This document shows positions 21,908 to 26,049 of a DNA stretch of 26,049 bases, one piece after another. The number at the start of each line of letters is the position of its first letter. Position 1 is the first letter of the stretch. Source of the DNA: SFEL01 sp964392455 (GTDB lineage Bacteria > Bacillota > Clostridia > Christensenellales > CAG-138); assembly GCA_964392455.1 (NCBI GenBank), contig CAYMPG010000026.1:1-26049 (forward strand), in the 5' to 3' direction. The translations under genes and the position numbers were made by a program. The notes under the pieces are model-generated. The model was not told the DNA's origin and made no database searches. It worked only from the letters and a program-made list of their open reading frames with translations.

Positions 21908-23482
21908 ATGAAAGGGGTATACAATAAAATCGCAGCGCTGACCGGCCTGATGATGCTGGGGATTTCGCTGCTGTGCGGCTGCACAGGCAGCCAGGATGTG
22001 CTGCCCGAAATGGAGCTCAGCTCATATGTGCCCCAGAAGGGGGTGGAGCAGGCGGCATTTACGGCCCAGCTTTACTTCCTTTCGGATGATGGGCTGCATC
22101 TGTCGGTGGAGGAGCGGGAGATAGCCTATGATGGCAGCATGAGCCGGGCAGAGGCGGCGGTGCAGGCGCTCATAGATGGGCCGGAAAGCACCGTGCTTCA
22201 GGACTCTGTGCCGGGATATATGGCCATGCAGCGGGTGGAGGCCTCCTATGAGGCCTGCAATGTATATCTGCTGGCATCTCATATGCCGGATACCAGGGAA
22301 TGGCTCACGGCACGGGCGGCCATTGCGGCCACGGTATTTGCCTGCGAGGATATAGCCGCAGTAAACCTGTACCTAAATGGCATGGCGCTGGGCTATTACG
22401 GCAGAGCGCTGGGAGCAATGCAGCCCATCACCACCACGCTGGATGCCCATATCACGGCCCTGCAGCAGGAATATAAAGAAATATCCCAAAGCGCCATTAC
22501 AGAGGCGGGCATATATGAAAACCGTGTTGCCACGCTGTATTTTACAGACGAAACAGGCACCCTTCTCATCGCCAAAAACGTTACCCTCAATTATGACAGC
22601 ACCGAGCAGAATCAGGCTATTGCCGGGCTGCTGATGAATAAGCTCATGAGCGGGGCGGCGGACCTTGAGGCTGCGCTGCCGAAGGACTTTGAGCTGGCGG
22701 GGCCTGTGCGGATAATGGCTGTAAACAGCTCTGATCAGCCGGATGACAACCCTGAGGAGGGGGATGCGCCACATCCGGATGCCATACTGCCCGGGGAGAC
22801 GACGGAGCAGGAGGATACCGGGGTGGAGCGGGGTGATCCCTCGATAGCCGTATTGAGCATAATGGAGCCCCAGGAGCCATATAGCAGGGAAATAATGTGC
22901 GGAGCGCTGACCCTGACCATCACCGGATATATACCTGATATACAGGGCGTGGCCATAAATATGTACTCTGCTGATGGGAGAGTCACTTCCCTCAGTGGCG
23001 ATGGCTACTTTACCCGTGAGGATTATACGGATATGATAGGCAGAATAGCCCATATGGCATACCCGAGCGCTGACGGGACTGTGCTGAAAAGGGTGCCAAG
23101 GGCCATGCACGGGGAGGATTCATATGACCCGGCGTATATATTGAAGGAGCTTTTTTCGGGCATCAGCGAAGAATATGGTACGCACCAGCATATTACGGAT
23201 GATGATATAGCCGATGTATATATTACCGGCAGCACCGTGGTGGTGGACTGGAAGGCAGGCTTTGAAGAAAAACTCAGGGCCTTTATTGCCTGCGATGAAT
23301 GTACCCTGCCGGCGGATACACGGGAAAGAATGTTCGTATACAGCGTGGTAAATACGCTGACGGAGCTTGAGGGAGTGAGCCGGGTATGGATGCTGGAGGA
23401 TGGCAAAAAGCTGGGCGTGATGGATTGCATCTATCTTGGCAATGCCCTTATGCGTAATCCCGGGATACTGGTGGATGATTGA
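21908..23482 (+). CDS. Second GerMN-domain lipoprotein (probably two GerMN modules)
   Basis: A 524-aa predicted lipoprotein. The signal peptide ends in SLLCGC, with C25 as the lipidated residue. A first GerMN-like module covers about 45-165. A central alpha/beta part (165-275) follows, then an acidic Pro-rich linker (about 277-315). A second GerMN-like region covers about 395-524, ending in SVVNTLTELEGVSRVWMLEDGKKL and a short tail. The gap to the first lipoprotein gene is 4 nt, with GGAGAG upstream. It probably works at the outer membrane face with the first lipoprotein and the kinase. The exact function is unknown; the domain calls are by pattern only. Confidence 0.85.
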   Translation: MKGVYNKIAALTGLMMLGISLLCGCTGSQDVLPEMELSSYVPQKGVEQAAFTAQLYFLSDDGLHLSVEEREIAYDGSMSRAEAAVQALIDGPESTVLQDSVPGYMAMQRVEASYEACNVYLLASHMPDTREWLTARAAIAATVFACEDIAAVNLYLNGMALGYYGRALGAMQPITTTLDAHITALQQEYKEISQSAITEAGIYENRVATLYFTDETGTLLIAKNVTLNYDSTEQNQAIAGLLMNKLMSGAADLEAALPKDFELAGPVRIMAVNSSDQPDDNPEEGDAPHPDAILPGETTEQEDTGVERGDPSIAVLSIMEPQEPYSREIMCGALTLTITGYIPDIQGVAINMYSADGRVTSLSGDGYFTREDYTDMIGRIAHMAYPSADGTVLKRVPRAMHGEDSYDPAYILKELFSGISEEYGTHQHITDDDIADVYITGSTVVVDWKAGFEEKLRAFIACDECTLPADTRERMFVYSVVNTLTELEGVSRVWMLEDGKKLGVMDCIYLGNALMRNPGILVDD

Positions 23483-23484
23483 TA

Positions 23485-24606
23485 ATGGAGAGAATAGACG
23501 CTAATAACCGGATAGTGCTTGGAATGTCAGGCGGGGTGGATTCCTCCGTGGCGGCTCTTATGCTGAAGCGGCAGGGCTATGACGTGATAGGCGTATTCAT
23601 GAAAAACTGGGAGGAAACAGGCAAGGATGGAGTCTGCACTGCCGCCCAGGATTATGAGGACGTGCGCCGTGTGGCGGATGCCGTGGGAATACCATACTAT
23701 ACGGTGAATTTTACAAAGGAATATCAGGAAAGGGTCTTTTCCTACTTTCTTGAGGAATATGCGGCAGGGCGCACGCCAAATCCCGATGTGCTGTGCAATT
23801 GCGAAATAAAGTTCAAGGCATTTCTGGATTTTGCCATGGGGCTGGATGCGGCGGCCATTGCCACCGGGCATTATGCACGGCTGGACAGGGCCTCTGGGCG
23901 CACGAGGCTGCTGCGGGCGCTGGATAGCGGCAAGGATCAGACCTATTTCCTTGCAGGGCTCAATCAGGCCCAGCTTTCAAAGGCCATGTTTCCTGTGGGA
24001 GAAATGCAGAAAGGGGAGCTCAGGAGCCTTGCCGCCGAGGCGGGCCTTGCTACGGCATACAAGAAGGACTCCACAGGCATATGCTTCATAGGGGAGCGCA
24101 ATTTTAAAAAGTTCCTCATGCAGTATCTTCCCGCAAAGCCCGGCGATATGATAGACCTGACAGGCAGAGTGGTGGGCCGGCATGATGGGCTTATGTATTA
24201 TACTCTGGGTCAGCGCCGTGGCCTTGGTATAGGTGGGCAGCGTGAGGGCAGCGGCGAAAGCTGGTTCGTAATAGGCAAGGATATGGAGAAAAACCTGCTG
24301 ATAGTGCAGCAGGGTGAGCACGAGGAGCTGTTTTCTCTGGGGCTGGAGGCCGGCAGGGTGAGCTTTATTTCAGGAGAGCCGCCGGCAAGGGAATTCGAGT
24401 GCACGGCAAAATTCCGCTATCGCCAGAGCGATCAGCGGGTAAAGGTAACTATGCATGGAGATGGCTGCACCATTGATTTCATGGAGCCTCAGCGGGCGGT
24501 AACTCCCGGCCAGTGGGCTGTGCTGTATGATGGGGAGGAGTGCCTGGGAGGCGGCCCGATAGATACTGTGCGCCCCCTGAAGGAGATACGAATACAGAAA
24601 AAGTGA
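23485..24606 (+). CDS. mnmA: tRNA-specific 2-thiouridylase MnmA
   Basis: A 373-aa enzyme that makes 2-thiouridine at wobble position 34 of tRNALys, tRNAGlu and tRNAGln, using ATP and sulfur from a cysteine-desulfurase relay. The PP-loop SGGVDSSV (15-22) and both catalytic cysteines are visible: C104 in VLCNCEIKF and C200 in STGICFIG. The tRNA-binding region TPNPD and the C-terminal barrel LGQRRGLGIGG are typical. I chose the ATG at 23485, 2 nt after the preceding stop, over a TTG at 23479. The ribosome binding site is weak (GGTGG), suggesting coupling to the lipoprotein gene. The housekeeping role seems unrelated to the upstream sensory genes. Confidence 0.97.
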   Translation: MERIDANNRIVLGMSGGVDSSVAALMLKRQGYDVIGVFMKNWEETGKDGVCTAAQDYEDVRRVADAVGIPYYTVNFTKEYQERVFSYFLEEYAAGRTPNPDVLCNCEIKFKAFLDFAMGLDAAAIATGHYARLDRASGRTRLLRALDSGKDQTYFLAGLNQAQLSKAMFPVGEMQKGELRSLAAEAGLATAYKKDSTGICFIGERNFKKFLMQYLPAKPGDMIDLTGRVVGRHDGLMYYTLGQRRGLGIGGQREGSGESWFVIGKDMEKNLLIVQQGEHEELFSLGLEAGRVSFISGEPPAREFECTAKFRYRQSDQRVKVTMHGDGCTIDFMEPQRAVTPGQWAVLYDGEECLGGGPIDTVRPLKEIRIQKK

Positions 24607-24607
24607 A

Positions 24608-24795
24608 GCCAGTGGGCGGAGCAAATAGGCTGTAGTCCTGAGCCATTTGCATTTGTGCGTAGGGGATGAGCTTTTTATTGAGGCAAGTCCGAAGTGGGAA
24701 ACATACTTTTAAAAACCGGCCGTGACAACTATCGCCCCGTGCTCAGCAGACCTCAGGATGCAAGCTGGGAATGGGTCGGGGAGACCCTGGCAGTA
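24608..24795 (+). ncRNA. Candidate structured RNA resembling 6S RNA
   Basis: A 246-nt gap follows mnmA. UCCUGAG (24636-24642) pairs perfectly with CUCAGGA (24752-24758). Outside it, AGGCU-type bases (24628-24631) pair with AGCU (24763-24766) across 3-4-nt internal loops, and GCCAG (24608-24612) can pair with CTGGC (24787-24791). Inside it, GCGU-A-GGGG (24657-24665) pairs with CCCC-GUGC (24735-24742). The order helix, internal loop, CCUGAGCC helix, open bubble and terminal stem, with a length near 190 nt, matches 6S RNA, the RNA polymerase decoy. E. coli 6S has CCCUGAGCC at the same distance from its 5' end. No clear promoter is seen, so it may be processed from the mnmA transcript. This is inference. 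Confidence 0.42.
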
Positions 24796-24810
24796 ATATG
24801 ACTAAAAAAT

Positions 24811-24836
24811 AAGGCCCGTGATGCTTCACGGGCCTT
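24811..24836 (-). terminator. Terminator of the murI operon
   Basis: An inverted repeat with arms AAGGCCCGTGA and TCACGGGCCTT and a short loop. On the minus strand it is followed by ATTTTTTA, a good T-run; the plus-strand side has only a short T-stretch. Confidence 0.85.
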
Positions 24837-24852
24837 TGCTGTAAAGGAAAGA

Positions 24853-25101
24853 TCATCCCTGCAGGCCTCTGGCCTGACGATACATATCCTCAACGACGAT
24901 GTCATAAATCTCGCCAAGGGAGGCGCAGTATTCCAGCACCTGCCATGGCTCGTTTGTGTGGTAATGTACCTTTACAAGAGGGCCGCCGCCTACTACCAGC
25001 AGGCAGTCTCCGTGAAAGCTCTGCTCAAAATGGGCGATGATGGCATCTTCGTCAAGGTTTTCTCCTTCTATAAGGAGCTGAGTATCGTAGCGGTATTCCA
25101 T
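24853..25101 (-). CDS. Stand-alone small protein resembling the middle domain of FakA
   Basis: An 82-aa cytoplasmic protein. Its whole length resembles the middle domain of the fatty-acid kinase FakA (DAK2/DegV-linked proteins). The matching elements are YDTQLLIEGENLDED, a hydrophobic GDCLLVVGGG strand, KVHYHTNEPWQVLEYCASLGE, and DIVVEDMYRQ, where FakA typically has VHVHTN, LEYA and IENMREQ. No kinase part is present nearby. It begins 7 nt after murI ends, and its AAGGAA site lies in the last murI codons, so the two are co-transcribed. The function is unknown; a regulatory or binding role is possible. Confidence 0.75.
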   Translation of the reverse strand: MEYRYDTQLLIEGENLDEDAIIAHFEQSFHGDCLLVVGGGPLVKVHYHTNEPWQVLEYCASLGEIYDIVVEDMYRQARGLQG

Positions 25102-25108
25102 ATGGCGT

Positions 25109-25891
25109 TTATTGTTCCTTTCTGCTTATGAGCATATCAAATATAGGCTTGAATGTATCCATATCGCCGCTGGTGCAGAAGGTTATCTGGCCGCTGCCGA
25201 AGGTATTTAAGAGGCCAAGCTCATTCAGCACCCGCTCAAGCTGGCGCACGGTGCCATGGTTGCCGTCTATGAGCTTGCATTGTCCCTTGAGATGGAGCGC
25301 AGCATTGCGGCGAAATGCGTCTTTTATAAATATATAGTGGGTACAGCCCAGCACGATTGCGTCCACCTCCATGCCCTCATAGGGCGCAAGGTAGCTCTGA
25401 AAAAGGTCATCGAAGTCCTCTGCGCCTATCCGGCCTGCTTCTATGCGTTCCACAATTCCAGGGCATGGGATGCTTATCACCCTTTCGGGGTCTGGCATGC
25501 GCTGGCGAAGCCTGAGGTAACGCTCAAGGTGGGTGGTGGCGTTGGTGGCCATCATAAGCACCTTGCCGCTGCCGGGCAGGCTGCACGCTGGCTTTATGGC
25601 CGGCTCTATGCTTATAACGGGTATTGAAAACTCGCTGCGTATCTGGTTTATGCAGGTGGCAGTGGCAGTATTACAGGCTACGACTATGGCTTTCACGTTC
25701 ATGTCCACCAGAGCATGGGCACAGCGGAGGGTGAGGGAGGTTATCTCCTCCTCAGTTCTGTCGCCATAGGGGGCGTTTGCGTTATCGCCGTAATATATGT
25801 AGTTTTCATTTGGAAGCAGCCTGATGGCCTCACGGAGCACGCTTGCGCCTCCAAGGCCGGAATCAAAGAAGCCCACGGGTCTGTATGACAT
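25109..25891 (-). CDS. murI: Glutamate racemase
   Basis: A 260-aa cytoplasmic enzyme that converts L-glutamate to D-glutamate for peptidoglycan. Seen: FFDSGLGG with D10-S11, YYGDNANAPYG, catalytic C73 in VVACNTATA, and catalytic C183 with H185 in LGCTHY. Both cysteines of the two-base mechanism are present, and the length is normal. GGAGG lies 5 nt before the ATG at 25891; a TTG codon just before it would be too close. It heads a two-gene operon with the FakA-middle-domain-like gene. The promoter is at 25922-25950. Confidence 0.96.
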   Translation of the reverse strand: MSYRPVGFFDSGLGGASVLREAIRLLPNENYIYYGDNANAPYGDRTEEEITSLTLRCAHALVDMNVKAIVVACNTATATCINQIRSEFSIPVISIEPAIKPACSLPGSGKVLMMATNATTHLERYLRLRQRMPDPERVISIPCPGIVERIEAGRIGAEDFDDLFQSYLAPYEGMEVDAIVLGCTHYIFIKDAFRRNAALHLKGQCKLIDGNHGTVRQLERVLNELGLLNTFGSGQITFCTSGDMDTFKPIFDMLISRKEQ

Positions 25892-25921
25892 CAAAACCTC
25901 CGCCGGGTAGTATATGCCATT

Positions 25922-25950
25922 ATTATACTCTCATATTTTGATATGTGCAA
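25922..25950 (-). promoter_or_regulatory. Candidate promoter of murI
   Basis: On the minus strand TTGCAC (25945-25950) and TATAAT (25922-25927) are separated by 17 nt. The spacer contains the small palindrome CATAT-N4-ATATG. Confidence 0.55.
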
Positions 25951-26017
25951 ATGAGCCCTGAAACAGGGCGTAAAATCAGCCTTCAACAAAAAAATCAAAA
26001 AACTTTTAAAAAAGTCG

Positions 26018-26046
26018 TTGACAAAGCGGGTAAGGTCTGGTAATAT
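26018..26046 (+). promoter_or_regulatory. Strong promoter pointing out of the right edge
   Basis: Perfect TTGACA (26018-26023), a 17-nt spacer and TAATAT (26041-26046), preceded by a dense A/T tract (about 25985-26013) like an UP element. This composition is typical of clostridial rRNA or tRNA operon promoters. The transcribed gene lies outside the window. Confidence 0.6.
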
Positions 26047-26049
26047 AAA

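Noticed and set aside
24680..24710. GAGGCAAGTCCG followed by GGGAAAC resembles parts of bacterial RNase P RNA
   Set aside because: RNase P RNA is about twice as long and needs further conserved blocks that are missing here.
24811..24836. Hairpin as 3' end of the candidate 6S-like RNA
   Set aside because: Its good T-run is on the minus strand, so it mainly serves the murI operon; a role for the plus strand is possible but weak.
1..26049. CRISPR arrays, insertion sequences, prophage genes, tRNA or rRNA genes
   Set aside because: No regularly spaced repeats, transposase or integrase motifs, or tRNA/rRNA signatures were seen on either strand.

Overview
The window looks like chromosomal DNA of an anaerobic, fairly GC-rich member of the Clostridia (Firmicutes). 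The evidence is the conserved obg - yhbY - nadD/yqeK - rsfS cluster, oxygen-sensitive glycyl-radical and radical-SAM enzymes, a 2Fe superoxide reductase, Crp/Fnr-type control, GerMN lipoproteins, and strong GGAGG ribosome binding sites throughout. No transposase, prophage gene, CRISPR array, tRNA or rRNA was found. The genus cannot be fixed by reading alone.

Left part (1-3098, minus strand): an LCP-family cell-wall ligase, a YbaK-type tRNA-editing protein and an aldo-keto reductase with a C-terminal ferredoxin-like region, ending at an intrinsic terminator. Next comes a plus-strand 3-methyladenine DNA glycosylase (3245-3868), followed by a bidirectional terminator. From 3950 to 8132 on the minus strand lies a complete trans-4-hydroxy-L-proline module: hypE (activase), hypD (glycyl-radical dehydratase) and proC (pyrroline-5-carboxylate reductase). 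Together they should turn hydroxyproline into proline. A divergent LysR-type regulator follows at 8280-9170, with an inverted repeat between its gene and hypE.

Middle (9405-14173): nth, obg, yhbY, an oppositely oriented membrane protein with a possible degenerate Mrr-like domain, a fused nadD-yqeK, and rsfS. Then comes a redox group: superoxide reductase (minus), a Crp/Fnr regulator (plus) and thioredoxin (minus). The superoxide reductase and thioredoxin promoters carry nearly identical GTGA-N5-TCAC sites at exactly the same distance from their -10 boxes. This suggests a small local regulon, and it is the most interesting regulatory signal I found.

Right part (16073-26049): a small anchored protein, a D,D-carboxypeptidase with an extraordinary Arg/Ser cytoplasmic tail, and a small membrane protein. 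These are followed by a tightly overlapping operon of response regulator, sensor kinase and two GerMN lipoproteins, running into mnmA. Downstream of mnmA is a structured intergenic segment that resembles 6S RNA. The window closes with murI and a tiny stand-alone FakA-middle-domain-like protein on the minus strand. At the extreme right edge a very strong promoter with an A/T-rich upstream tract points out of the window.
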